Positions 1-11,992 of a stretch of 64,000 nt of DNA are shown here, piece by piece. A program made the translations under genes and the position numbers. Origin of the DNA: Phylloscopus collybita (Eukaryota > Chordata > Aves > Passeriformes > Phylloscopidae); assembly GCA_027886175.1 (NCBI GenBank), contig JAJNNQ010000018.1, forward strand, positions 19,883,001 to 19,947,000, written 5' to 3'. The notes under the pieces are model-generated. The model was not told the DNA's origin and did not search any database. It saw only the letters and a list, made by a program, of their open reading frames with translations. Position 1 is the first letter of the stretch, and every line of letters begins with the position of its first letter.

Positions 1-146
1 TGAGAAATGCTGTACTTCTTTCAGCTGGAATATAATATGTCCTGTTTCAATGAAAGGACCACTTCCAACTTCAACAGCATTCTTTGCCATAGCGCTTGTT
101 TTCTCATGTTCAATAAGTTTCACATCCATTTGGGGATAATTTGTTT
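1..146 (-). CDS. Candidate internal coding exon, cut by the window edge
   Basis: Read on the minus strand, this stretch is fully open for 48 codons plus 2 bases and runs off the left edge. The translation has a balanced, protein-like composition: NYPQMDVKLIEHEKTSAMAK, then NAVEVGSGPFIETGHIIFQL, then KEVQHFS at the edge. It contrasts with the Phe/Leu/Lys-rich low-complexity products of chance frames elsewhere in the window. A splice-acceptor-like TTGTTCACAG ends at plus positions 147-148, and an in-frame stop lies a few codons further upstream, so the open frame does not simply extend. The start phase would leave one base of the first codon in the preceding exon. No donor is visible because it would lie outside the window. 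I do not recognise the protein family. The plus strand is also open here, which weakens the case. This could be an exon, a retrocopy fragment or chance. Confidence 0.45.
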
Positions 147-1204
147 CTGTGAACAAAATGGGTCTGAGTGATCAATACAAGTTGTTGATTGCCTGTAAGG
201 TAATTAATTCCTGAGAGGACACATCTGAAAAAGAGGTTATATACAAAGGTAAATCCAAAATTTCTTCTATTCAAATTTCACATTTTCTTTTCCCTCGCTA
301 AAATGTGATTTTTGGAAATTTAGAAATAGAAATCAAATGATTTAATGGTTTTCAATGATAATGTGGCTTCGATTCAATTTAGTTCTGTTTCCTGCATAAC
401 TATTGTACAATACTTTCTCTACCTTACCAATGCATATTAGTCTACACATGTGAAAGCCTCACCAAAGTCTTGTGATTATTCTGGTCAAAATTGCTAACAC
501 ACCTTAAGCTGCCTATCAGCTCTGGGGGAAGATAAACTACCAGTTTTCCAGTGTCTTCCAAATCAACTTTATATAACGAGATATGTGATTTCCCATTCAC
601 TGGAAAAGAGCTATGGAGCAACTGAATGTAGAGGCTTTAAAGCCATCCACCAACAATAACTGCTGAAAACAGCACACCTGAAGCTTAAATACAAAAATCA
701 AACCCAAAGAATTTATCAGAAGGACAGGATCAAACAAATAAAAAATAAAAAATAAAATAACATCTTTTTTCTTTAAAAAAATAATTGTTATGCACCACCT
801 ACAACAACTATTGTTATCCATAATGACTACTACCTGCAATATTGAGATAACATCTATTATCTCACAATCATCATCATAACTAGTATTATGTACAAAAGTC
901 AGCAATCAAAATATTGGAAATATCTGGCTCCACAAAAAGTGTTGGAAGTTTTATACTTTTTTTTTCTCCCAAACACAACTAGGAATTTTTTTTCCAATTG
1001 GCAGTAGTTGTACATGACATTTCTTGGAAGCAAAAATGTTATAGCAGCTACAGGTATATTTTTCACTACAATGAAATGGTGTTGTGTTTTGTCACATCTT
1101 GCCATTAGGTCAAATCTTTTCCTATATTTGATTAGCATAAAGACTAATGTCAAGTCCAAAACTAAGAGTATTTAAAAGACTTTTAGAAAATATTCTGAAC
1201 CATA
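147..1204. other. Non-coding AT-rich DNA next to the candidate exon
   Basis: No recognisable gene or transposable element. If the edge exon is real, this is the 3' end of its upstream intron. There are A-rich patches around 735-785 and a T-rich patch near 957-995. Confidence 0.5.
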
Positions 1205-1402
1205 TTGAATCAGGAAACCAAACCAAACCAAACCAAACCAACAAAAAACAAACAAAGAAACAAAACCAAAAACAAAACAAAACCAAAATTAAAAAACAAA
1301 AACAAAAACAAAAAAAAAAAAGCAAAAACAAAACAAAACAAAAAAAAAAAACCAAAAAACGCAAACCACGAAAAAAAACCCAAACACAAAAACCTGCAAA
1401 AA
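1205..1402. repeat. A/C-only low-complexity tract, (AAACC)n grading into (CAAAA)n
   Basis: The tract opens with about five AAACC units at 1216-1240, then degenerates into CAAAA/CAAAAA units and pure A runs. The plus strand is almost free of G and T over nearly 200 bases. It generates three overlapping open frames on both strands (Lys/Gln/Asn-rich or Phe-rich) that are translation artefacts. Confidence 0.9.
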
Positions 1403-2791
1403 TAGAAATATTTTTTCCATTCAAAATCCAAAAGTATTTACTTTTGCACACATCCTGAAATTTCATATATGACTTGGAATATTTACGTTTTTCACTGTAG
1501 ACTGTATAAGTATGAAAAAAACAAGCATTCTAGGGGATTGCTTTAATTAATATAATGGTGAACCTAATTTATTTGAATCAAAATTGTACTACCAATATTA
1601 AAAAGCTAATTACTATCTATTATGCTCTACTGTTGATCAGTTTGTTAACAAATAAGCTTAGCAGTTCCTATTAATCAGAAGAAGTCACATATCTCAAAAA
1701 GAAATAAAATAACCTATTTCATCTGAAAGTACAGTGAAAAGGACATGAAAACTGAAAGTATTTTATATTAATGCATTTTCAAATACAATTAAGAGGCTTG
1801 CAAATAAGGTTGGAAGAAAAAGAATTATTTTGCATTCAGATTTGAATTAGTAAGCTGTAAAAAAAGATAGTAACAGATTAATTTTTAGCTTCATCAGAAG
1901 ACGTCAGCAACAGCTACAACAAGCTCATGAAGGCCAATTCAGTATTTGTAGAATAAAAAGAAATTTTCTACTTAGTGTTTTTCTGCTAAAATCTTCTGTC
2001 TCATGAGGGCAAAACCTGGCTTCTTATCCTGTTAATTATAATAGAAAGCATAATTTTGCAACAAGTATAAATAACTGTAAATGTCTGTTAAGTCCTTATT
2101 CAGTTCTACTTCAGAAGACACACTGTATTTTTCCAACAGAGCTGTCTGCCTTTGAGACTTTGAGCCAGCTCTGAATTAACTTCTTTGCCACTTCCCTTTC
2201 CTCAAGTGTCAATGCACCAAGGACATTTTTTTTAGTATCTTCCTTTGTGGATTAACCCCTTTAAATCACATTATTTTATTGCTGTTTTAATTGCCACATT
2301 ATAATTTAAAGCATCTGGAGACCCTAGACTGTATTTGGTTTTGAACTTTGGATTTCCTTAGTACACAAATTGTAAAGAAATTGTGTTTCTTAAGATCAAA
2401 GCGATGATGAGTACCCGAATATTCTCATATTTTTTTATTCTGAGGTGAACCTGGATTCCATTTGACTACATTATTTTCTGTGTTTGAGTGGAAAGTTATT
2501 TTGAAGACCATTTTGCTGAAATTAACACCAAAACTAAACACAACAGGCATTTTAAAATCCTGCACAACTCAAGCAGATGAGCTTCTGAAGAAAGAAATGA
2601 CACAAATTAAAGCTGAAAAATATTTTAGCCTGTTTTCAATGAGCTGAACTACTTATAATACTTGAAAGAGGGTAATGGTATCTGAACATGCATAAGTCTG
2701 TTGTGTCCATGACACAGCACAGTCTACTAGAACAGGAGTTCATTGGTTAATTCCAGATTAAGATTGCTACTTATTAAAACAAGTGCCTTTT

Positions 2792-2793
<2 letters not shown>
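1403..2793. other. Unique AT-rich DNA, nothing recognised
   Basis: No protein-like frame, LTR or CR1 sequence is evident. The 61-codon frame at 2462-2647 has no recognisable motif and I treat it as chance. Confidence 0.5.

Positions 2794-2834
<41 letters not shown>
2794..2834. repeat. Poly(T) homopolymer, 41 bases
   Basis: An uninterrupted run of T, preceded by a short T run with one C. It is the longest homopolymer in the window. No upstream retrocopy sequence is recognisable that would make it the reverse of a poly(A) tail. Confidence 0.95.
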
Positions 2835-2837
<3 letters not shown>

Positions 2838-5800
2838 TTCTGCAGAACAAAAGCCAGATTTTTTTGGGAAAAAAAATCTAAATAAGTAAATTCTATTTTT
2901 AAAATAAAGAAGTTGTGATCAAATTTAATGCACTTGAGAAAATAATATGGGGTTTTTTTAGCTCTTACCAATGTCATGAATCTTGCTATTGAAATAACAT
3001 GATTATTGATCATATAAATTTCCATTTCAGAGGTCTTTGTATTCTTGGTTTTCAGAGTTTGTGGAAAAAAATGTTAAGGGGTGGAGTAACATTTTGTGAG
3101 ATAGCTTTTCCTGGAACATATCTTCATAAAGTTCAGATTCATAAGCAAATAACAGTCACAGTTTTACAGTCTTTCTTGCTTAGCTGGCTCGTAAGTGATT
3201 TGTTTTTTAAATGAATAAAAAGAGAAATTGAATATGAACAGGATGGGTTGCATCAAATATGTACTGCACTGTTCTGAGAATCTGAGTTCAAGCAAAGTTC
3301 AGTGGCTTACTGCTTCACGGGAGAAAAACATGGGCATGGAATCAAGCTTGCCTTAGAGGAAACCTATCAGAGGTATCTTCTGGCTTCTAAACTAATGTGA
3401 TTTAATATATGTATCATACTTAAAACATGGGCAGTAGATATGAGTTCTACATCTTGCTGAGTGCATTCAACTCCTCCACAGTAATTTAAGACATGTGAAG
3501 ATAAAACTAAGAAAGATTTTCAGGCCAGAATGTGTTCAGGAATGAAGACAAAAAACCTTTTGTGCACAGTATAAACAGCAGCTTCAGGTTGATATAATTA
3601 AAATCAACACTGCTAAGCTCAGCTGAGCATGTCTCTACATTTAGTACATTTCAGAAAATGTTTTGAGAAAACTCAGTATTGTTCAGGCTAGTATATTTAA
3701 ATGTTGTTTAGAGGTTGTTTTTTAAATTACTCTTAACAAGGAAAAAATACTTTTTTAGTCATAAGTTTTACCTCACTTTGGAGAATTAACCTTCGACATC
3801 TCAAGGTTCTAACAGTAGTACAAGGAGATATTCTGGGCCTCGGGATGATCTGAGAACCACCTATAAATCTCTGGCTGAGATGTTGCAGATAAGCTGCCAT
3901 GTATTTGATACTTACAATCATAATTACTGTCTCCCCTTGTGTCCCATAAAATACAATAAAAAATACACATATTCAGCAGATTTTGAAAGTACCACAAAGC
4001 TTTTCTACTTTACACTTCCATAACATTTAAAACAGGCTCATCTTAATTTCATCACAAGTTACAACTGATGAATCCAAATTCTCTGCTGTAGCTTTAGGGA
4101 AGGAAAATCAAAAGCCTGTCTTAACGGCATAGAATTGCCCATCACTAAAGCAAGCAATCATCATCTATGCTAATTAATGAACATTTATCTCTTTCAGAGC
4201 TGCCAGAGGGATTTCTTTTTAGAGGACAAAACCAACAAAACCAACCAAACAGAACCCCCAAAATCCAATTTATTCCAGTGTCTTTTTCCTTCTGGCTGCC
4301 AATTCCTCTTCTCAGAAACACTCAGCAGTCCCTGATTCACTTTCTTTTCATTGTTCTGTGAATACACATTGATGAGGGCTCTAAGTGAAGCCTTTGAGAT
4401 GAAGGTGAGCCACAGTTTCTCTTTCTCTTCAGTGTGTCAAAAAGGCTGCTAGTAAGATGAAGTCAAGAAGATAAGAAGTATTAGGAAGAAACTGAATGGA
4501 ATCTGTTGGTGAAAACTACCAATAAGTAACCAGGAATGGGAGTTGACTGAGGGAAGAAAGAGATCAGGAACTCAAGGAGCCCGAAAAAAAAAAAAAAAAA
4601 AAGGCATTTTGATCTGATACAGTAAAACAAGGAGGAGGACTCTGTTTAACTTTCATCACAAGTCCTGGTAAAACTTCCGATGACAGATATATTCCAGACA
4701 ATACAAGAAAGGTTCAAATTTCCCCAAAATGTAGACATAGTTATATAACCATGAAAAATGATTCAATTAATTTTTCCTAAAGCATTCCTCTGTCAGTTGT
4801 ATGCGTGCTTTTGCCACAGGAACATATGCAGGTATTTAACACTTAAGGCCCATTGTTACTCTTTTTAGTAAATTTTTCTTTAAAGGTGACATCTTGCAGT
4901 GTTTTATGTAGGTAAAGTTCTAAAGTCCTATTCATGTAAGGTCAGACTATATTTTGTCCAAATAACTAGAATCAGTTAGATCTGGAAAAGAATTTTGATA
5001 AGAAAAGGAAGGTGGTGAGAGAAAAACGTAATGTTGACTTTTTTTTAACTGCAAATTTATTTCAATTTTTGGTTTTGAAATCTTGATTTTGTTTCAGAGT
5101 AGATCTAAGTCTAAGAAAGATGACAAAAAAAAGGATTGTAAGAAATTTTGCTGCTTTTCTTCTATTCTTTTTTTAGTTTTGAAAAATAAAATAAAGTGCA
5201 CAATGTGCTATGAGCAGAGGAATAAATTAAATCTTATTTTCTAGGCATCTGTGTCTCTCAACATAACTTCAACAGTCATTTTTTCTTGCCTTTAAGTTTT
5301 CTACAGTAATATCTCTGATTCTTTCCATCACAGCTCCATTAACCCTGCCTGCAAATCCCCAAGTTACCAAGTTGTCAGATCCCAATTTGGGAAAGAGGTA
5401 GAGCATACTCTTGTTGCTTTTGGTGATTCAAAACTCCAAGCAGAATGTGAGAACTTAGACTACATTTTTCTCAAATAACAGAGTTCATCTTCTGTATCCA
5501 TCTTACCATTTTTGTATAAAAAGGAACAGAATATCCATGACACTGGAACCCTCCGTGTACCTTTTTGTTGAGGACTGAGTAAAAGATTCAAAGCTTATTA
5601 AGGTGGAAGTGATAGATGGAAAAACACACTCTGGAACTACCAAAACAATCACCTTCAAGTTTTCTCTTCCCCACAAATGGAATATTATGCTAAATAATAT
5701 AAATTCTATAGTTTTGATGAAAAACCTTTTTCCCCAAGTCGATTGTATTCCTGAGAGAAGAAAACACATGGACTTCAAAAGTACATTTGGGACAAACTCT

Positions 5801-8800
5801 TTCAAAAGTTGATAGATGTTTGAACATGGCTTGTTATGAAAACTTTGCATTTAAGAAAAAAAAATAGCCATTAATGCATTTAGGGGGAAATAAAGAAAAT
5901 AACATTTGCAAAAGAACTTGCATGGGTCTCATTTTTATTCACATTCTCTATTTCTCAGTGGAGAGAATCACTGAAAGTATATGAAATAAAAGTAATTGTG
6001 AGGGCCTTCAATTTAAACTGGCTTACTCTCCTTTTTCTGTTGCAGGCTGGGTCAATATATTTATGCTTGAGAATTTAGTTCTACTATTTGGGGACAAGCT
6101 ATTCACTTCGTGGTAAAACCATCTGGCCATCCATCATCATGTCAGCCTTCAGCTTTACTCAGCTGGTGACTATTTTCTTGCCTTGTTCAGGAGAGTGAGT
6201 TGACCTGTTCTAATAAGGTTTCAAGGGAACCCATCAGCTGTTTTCTCTCTTATATCATTAATGAGCTCTGTAAGATTTTTTTTTTTTTTTTTTAGACCTG
6301 AGGCTTCACCTGTTAAATGGTGATACATTCATGGGATTTTTCTGCATACAGGTGTATCTTATTTTTCCTGTGTTTCGGATTTGAGGTTTTTTGATTGTCC
6401 ATCCATAGTCTTTATTGTGACAGTGACAACAAAAATATGCTCATAATGGAGGATTGTACTTATAAAGAAGAAGATTTTTTTTATTTTTTTTCATCTAATG
6501 AATCAAATAAATGAAGCTATCTCTTTGTACTAATTTATTATTTTTACTTGCTTTAAGTTAAAACAAAAAGATTTACAGATTTGATAAATTTGTTTTAGAA
6601 TTGTTTCATTACTTGGTGCTGCTATGGGGAAATATTATCAAAGATTCTTTCAGTAAATTCTAATTTTTAAAAACTATTTTTCAAAATTATTTGTGCTATC
6701 ACACTTCTATACCTTTGTATGAACTGTCAGTTCATGGTACAAATGAAAAAAAATTGAGACCATAGGTATAGCTCCAAAAAAGACAATATTTTCAGAATGA
6801 AAATTCTCTTTTTTTAAAAATTCATGTATTATTTTTGTCTCAGAATTTGGCTTCAATCTTTCATCTTAAAACCAACTCAAAAGCAGTATGTGAAATTCTA
6901 TACAAGGTTTTCCTTTATAAAAATAAAAATATTAAGCTTACAGTTTTTCTTTGGGGGAGAGAATTTATATTATTATGGCATAAGTTGATCATGTTAACTT
7001 CATTGTTGATGCTGAAATGAAAATTTCTGCCTAACTTAGTCCCAAGCAAGGGAAGTAGATATAGGGTGGGAATTTAAATTTAGACAAAATCTCATGTCTG
7101 AATTTCACTACCATTTTCCATAATGTCTCACATTACGTGACTAGGTTTGAATGCTCTACTTGGAAGGAATGTCATTTCACCATTTTGTAACTCTAACCTG
7201 TATTCCAACTACATCGTGCATCAGCTACTAATGAAAATGGGTACTGAAACTTAGCATCTATAGCATGTTTTGCCAGTTCTTTTCCAAACACTTCCACATA
7301 GTTTTACAGGAAATAAATTTTACATATGAAAAAGAGATTAAATGCATTTTGCAGCAGTTAAAAATCTGGAAAGATCAGAAGAGAAAGTGTTTTGTCACTG
7401 AAAGTGGAGGAAACTACAGTGACTTTCATTATGTAATCATGCTGCAAGTGTATTGTATCTAGTTCTTCAATGCACATGAAACTGCCTCTTAATAAAAAAA
7501 CATGAGCCTTGATTGATACGAAAATTTTTTAAATTGATAATTATGCTATTCTTAGGCTGAGGAAAAGACAGTTATCCTTGCTTCTTGATTTAACTATCAT
7601 AACTTGTTTTCTCTCTCTCTCTGTCTTGGCAGTATTTTGCTAAGAGACCAAACACAGATAGTTTGTCCTTTTCCTCAATTCTCAGCCTCTGTATTATCTC
7701 TCATTCAGGACTAGGTTGCTTGCGTCTGTGTGTTTCTATTAGGATTCCAGCATAACTATAAAGATTTCCATCCTATATTTTTGGACTTTTGCTCTTGGTG
7801 TTCCTTTATAGATGAGAGAATATTGAAAAAGACATCAAGCCACCTCATTATTACTGAGTCCCTCCAGAGAACCTCTCCAGCAGTTGGTGTGCTAAGCCAG
7901 TGGTCTGTCAGCAAGACTGGTGCCAATCATTTTTGCCATCTCAGGATAACCACCTTAGTAGCACACTTTGGCAAGTAAATTTCATGGATCAGTAATTGGG
8001 GGTTTTAAAATGTTTGCTTTGTACAACAGTTAGTTTAATGGGATTTCAAGTCCATATAGAGAATACTATGATGTAGATATGTGGATGATAATAGTCACTT
8101 TAAAATACATGAGGAAACATCCAGTCAATATTAAAGTTGCTAAATTGCTGACCCAATTTAAAACATTTAAGTGGCAGTGGTTTATCTCAGTAAATCTCAG
8201 ACTTAAGGTCTAACAGTCACAAATTTTTGTTCTGAGCTGGTATGATTTTTATTTTTTTGTTAATTGCTGCAGGACATAATGGCAAACATCAAATGTTTTG
8301 AAAGCCTGACTCAAAGTCTTCTCTATTGTCAATAGCATCTTCATTTTTGTAAAGGAAAAAAATCATTTTTGTGTCTTTCTCTACTAAGTGCTTTGGGCTA
8401 ATGTGCATGAGACTTTTATTTAGTATTTGTCTGAGCAATTTGGCTGTTCTTATAACTGCTCTTTGGAGTTTCTGCATTGTGAAAGAAAATGTAACTTCAC
8501 ATTTAACTTCAAAAAGAAAATTAAGAACTTTTACAGTCTGGTTACATTCTGGGATCTTGTGTAAATTTAACTTTTGTCAATGAGATACTTGAAAAGTAAT
8601 GAAAGCAGCACTGTTGTGATCCATTATGCTGTAAAGAATTCTGGTAAACTCAAAGCTCTTAAAAATCTCAGGGTTCATCAGATTCTGTGAATATTTCATT
8701 TCATAGCCCTCAGCTTTGTATACAGATATATTCAACTTTCTAGCCCAACTGGAATATAACTGTTAGCAAGCCACTCCAAACAATTTAAACCATGGATATT

Positions 8801-10708
8801 ACTTTATTTGTAGGAATGAGATTGGTTGTTATTAGCTGTGAGTTTATCTCTAGCTTCATGTCTGCCTGCACAAATCACTTAACTTCTTGATATCTCTACA
8901 TGCCATTGTAAAAAAAAAAAAAATCAGAATCTAATAAATTTAACAGAAAGTAAATGGACATCAGGGCACATATGTCACCTATTATGCCATGAAGCTGTTC
9001 ACTCTTTCTCTCTTCCTCCAAAAATTTTGTGCCGTTCCTGAAAAAAAAAGTAGTAACATCAGAAGATGTTGTCAATTCTCAGTTCTGGAATATTTAATCC
9101 CAAATTAAAGATAATCTTAATAAAGGGAAGTGGACCTCTGAAGCAAAGGGAAGATTTGACCCTGCCCCCTTCATGTTCTGAATGGGTTTTCAGGCAGGAA
9201 AAGGGCCCATTCTTCCAGCTGGTATGTGAACTTCTCTTTTGCTTGTCCCTGTCTGTCTTGACAAAACTTTAAAAACATAATGTCTCAAAAATGCCGGTAG
9301 AGTTTGTTGCGTAAATGCCAAAATGAACTGGCTTACATTTCTCTAACATCAATATTTGGATTCAGAAAAAGTTAATTACAAATTGAATCAAAATTATAAC
9401 TATCCTGTCAGACGTGGGTTGCTCAATTCCACTTGTGACTTTCATGTTTTTAGCAGCTTTTATAAAATTTCTTTAGAAATCTTGATGAAGTCCCTAGTCA
9501 TAGAGAAACTGATTTTATGATTGTTGTTAGTCTCATCATTAGTTAATGAAGTTTTCATTTGATTCTTAAACATCTAGACATAAAGTTTTCCCTTTGTTAA
9601 GTGCCTCAAAAATTCATGATCTGTGGACTGCCTAAATCTTGTGGAGGTGTATTTAACACTAAAGTGTTTATTCTCTACTTCTTTTTTAATAATTTTTGTA
9701 CATCTGGACAATTTTTTTTGAAAACATCTGTGTTTACAGTTTTATTGTTTTTCACTTGACTCAAACTAGTATATATCTATATGAATAGGTGTGTCTGTAT
9801 GCATTATGCATAAGCCTTATGGAACAATACATAATGCATAAGAACAAACACACTGAGTCCCATTCACTCCTTACTGTAGAAAACTTGTCTTTAAACCATA
9901 TCATTAAAGTTTTGGTGATGTTTCTTTCATATTAGAATCAGAAACCATTTTGTAGGGAATTTTTTATAATGGCACTTCAGAGAAGCTTTGGGACAATTCT
10001 GCAGCTGTTCATATGATTATGTATAAAACTTAATTCTGTTTCTGTAAGAGACTGTAATGGAAACCAAAGGATTAATCACTTGTTGTTACAAGAACAATTT
10101 CCTGTAATTATAAGAATCTAACACATCTTCATTGTCACATATTGTAAATTAAGATTACGTGAAGATGATATGCTCTATTCCTCAGTGTCCACCTAGATAA
10201 AAAGAGAAAGAAATTTAGCTGGTGGCGCCAACCTTTAATTAAAAAAGAAGATTGTGAGGGGGTCAATATTCTTCTAACACTCTTTAGTCTCTTTGAACAG
10301 GAAATATCTCAAATATTTAAGCTCTAGTGGAATGAACAGTGGCATATGAAATAGTAGCATTGCTATTTTATTTTGTCAGTATCTTCTCAATACCATTCAT
10401 AAGCTTCATTAGCTGAATATGGGAAGGAAAAGCTAATAAAATGTGTGAGAACTCTGCAATTCAGTGATGGAGCCCATAAGATGTTAAATTTAATATTCAA
10501 AAGTTAATGACAAATGCACATTATGAGAGGTTTGAGATTGTAAACCAGGGATGGACACGTACGTTTCCCAGCCACTAAAGAAGTGAAAGCAGATAGAAAT
10601 AATCCTAGTAACCCAGAAATATGCATTGAGTAAGTGGTCATTTTTCATTATTGTACCTTTTTTTGCTATCACTTTTAAATTCTGTATTTATAAGAAGTTG
10701 CTTTACAA
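2835..10708. other. Long stretch of unique AT-rich DNA with small A/T runs
   Basis: No gene or dated transposon was recognised. Minor simple repeats are poly(A) of 19 bases at 4584-4602, poly(T) of 18 bases at 6276-6293, and a short CT repeat at 7611-7621 followed by an acceptor-like CAG near 7630. All open frames are short and lack family resemblance. A small cluster of inverted ATGCATTAT/ATAATGCATAA motifs lies at 9798-9842. Confidence 0.5.
9798..9842. other. Cluster of ATGCATAA-type palindromic motifs
   Basis: A 10-base arm at 9798-9807 is the exact reverse complement of 9831-9840. The first arm overlaps a perfect 10-base palindrome, TTATGCATAA, at 9804-9813. These resemble the A/T-TAT-N-CAT sites bound by POU-homeodomain factors. 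That functional reading is inference, because such motifs also arise by chance in AT-rich DNA. Confidence 0.35.
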
Positions 10709-10790
10709 AAATGTGTGTATGTATATATATGTATACACAGACAGACACACACATATATATATGTACAAATATACACAAATGCTAAATCAG
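10709..10790. repeat. Imperfect TG/TA/CA dinucleotide microsatellite
   Basis: Alternating purine-pyrimidine stretches (GTGTGTATGTATATATATG, then CACACACATATATATATG) with short interruptions. The 70-codon frame across it (10626-10838) translates the repeat and is not a gene. Confidence 0.85.
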
Positions 10791-11539
10791 AATTCATACT
10801 TCAGAGAATTGTTGTCTACAGTCCAGATCATCCTGTGAACTTGATATCATAAATCATGGTGCATCAGTATGCATTTTCAAGTAAATGAAAAAGAGATTCC
10901 TCCACACAAAAATATGAGCCTTTGTGGAATCCCAGCACAAACAGGCCTATGTCCCTGATCATAGAGGCCATAAAAATGCACTTCTATCTCTTTGCTGTAT
11001 TTGGTGATTCTCAATCAATCTTATGTGTTTGTATGTATGCTCAAGTGCAAGATCTGGAAACAAATTACATATGGCACTATAGAGGACACTGTGAGTCCTC
11101 TAAACCATCAGACTAAATTTTATATAACTTGAAACTAAATTATTTGAATCACTTTCACTTATCATACTAAATGGTGAAAAAAGTAAATAAGACTCTACAG
11201 AAGGTTGCAATTCAAATGAGGCAGTCTCAGGCCAGAATGACTCAATCTGAAAATGAAAATATATACTGGCTGGAAGTGATGAAACACATGGAGAGAAAGA
11301 TGGAATAATACTTTTAGAAGTCAGAGAGAAACATATAAGAACCTTATTTTTTTCTTGAGGCTTGTTCATTTTTTAACATGTTTTTGGTTTTATTTATTTA
11401 TTAAACTGTTGCATATTGGTGGAGTTTTTTTTCCCTAACTACAATTTTGTAATTTTTCTCTTCTGTGAACATTATTAGAATGTATGAGTCACTTAAGACA
11501 AGAAACAAGGCAAAAATTAAAGGAAAAAGAGAAAGAGAG
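10791..11539. other. Unique DNA, nothing recognised
   Basis: No repeat family, RNA gene or protein-like frame is visible. The minus-strand frame at 11100-11369 (89 codons) is Ser/Phe-rich without recognisable motifs. Confidence 0.5.
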
Positions 11540-11992
11540 AGGGGGAAGGGGAAGGGGAAGGGGAAGGGGAAGGGGAAGGGGAAGGGGAAGGGGAAGGGGA
11601 AGGGGAAGGGGAAGGGGAAGGGGAAGGGGAAAGGGAAGGGGAAGGGGAAGGGGAAGGGGAAGGGGAAAGGGAAGGGGAAGGGGAAGGGGAAGGGGAAGGG
11701 GAAGGGGAAGGGGAAGGGGAAGGGGAAGGGGAAGGGGAAAGAAAGGAAGAAAGGAAAAGGAAAAGGAAAAGGAAAAGGAAAAGGAAAAGGAAAAGGAAAA
11801 GGAAAAGGAAAAGGAAAAGGAAAAGGAAAAGGAAAAGGAAAAGGAAAAGGAATAAGGGAAAGGGAAAGGGAAAGGGAAAGGGAAAGGGAAAGGGAAAGGG
11901 AAAGGGAAAGGGAAAGGGAAAGGAAAGGAAAGGAAAGGAAAGGAAAGGAAAGGAAAGGAAAGGAAAGGAAAGGGAAGGAAAGGAAAGGAAAA
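11540..11992. repeat. ~450 bp all-purine compound microsatellite (GGGGAA/AAAAGG/GGGAAA/GGAAA)
   Basis: Four tandem blocks follow one another. (GGGGAA)n covers about 11540-11737 with a few GGGAAA interruptions. A short GAAAGGAAGAAAGG bridge leads to (AAAAGG)n at about 11751-11850. One AATAAGGG interruption leads to (GGGAAA)n at about 11855-11922, and (GGAAA)n runs at about 11922-11990. Almost every base on the plus strand is a purine, so the tract is a long polypurine-polypyrimidine run with mirror symmetry. The first block presents GGGG runs two bases apart, an arrangement expected to favour G-quadruplexes. The frames through it (Gly-Lys or Pro-Phe/Leu-Ser-like repeats up to 186 codons) are artefacts of a repeat whose unit is a multiple of three. 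Confidence 0.97.

Noticed and set aside
1122..1466. Overlapping Phe-rich and Lys/Gln-rich frames of 66-114 codons
   Set aside because: Translation of the A/C-only simple repeat on both strands.
4700..4730. tRNA-like B-box (GGTTCAAAT)
   Set aside because: No matching A-box or cloverleaf arms around it; chance motif.
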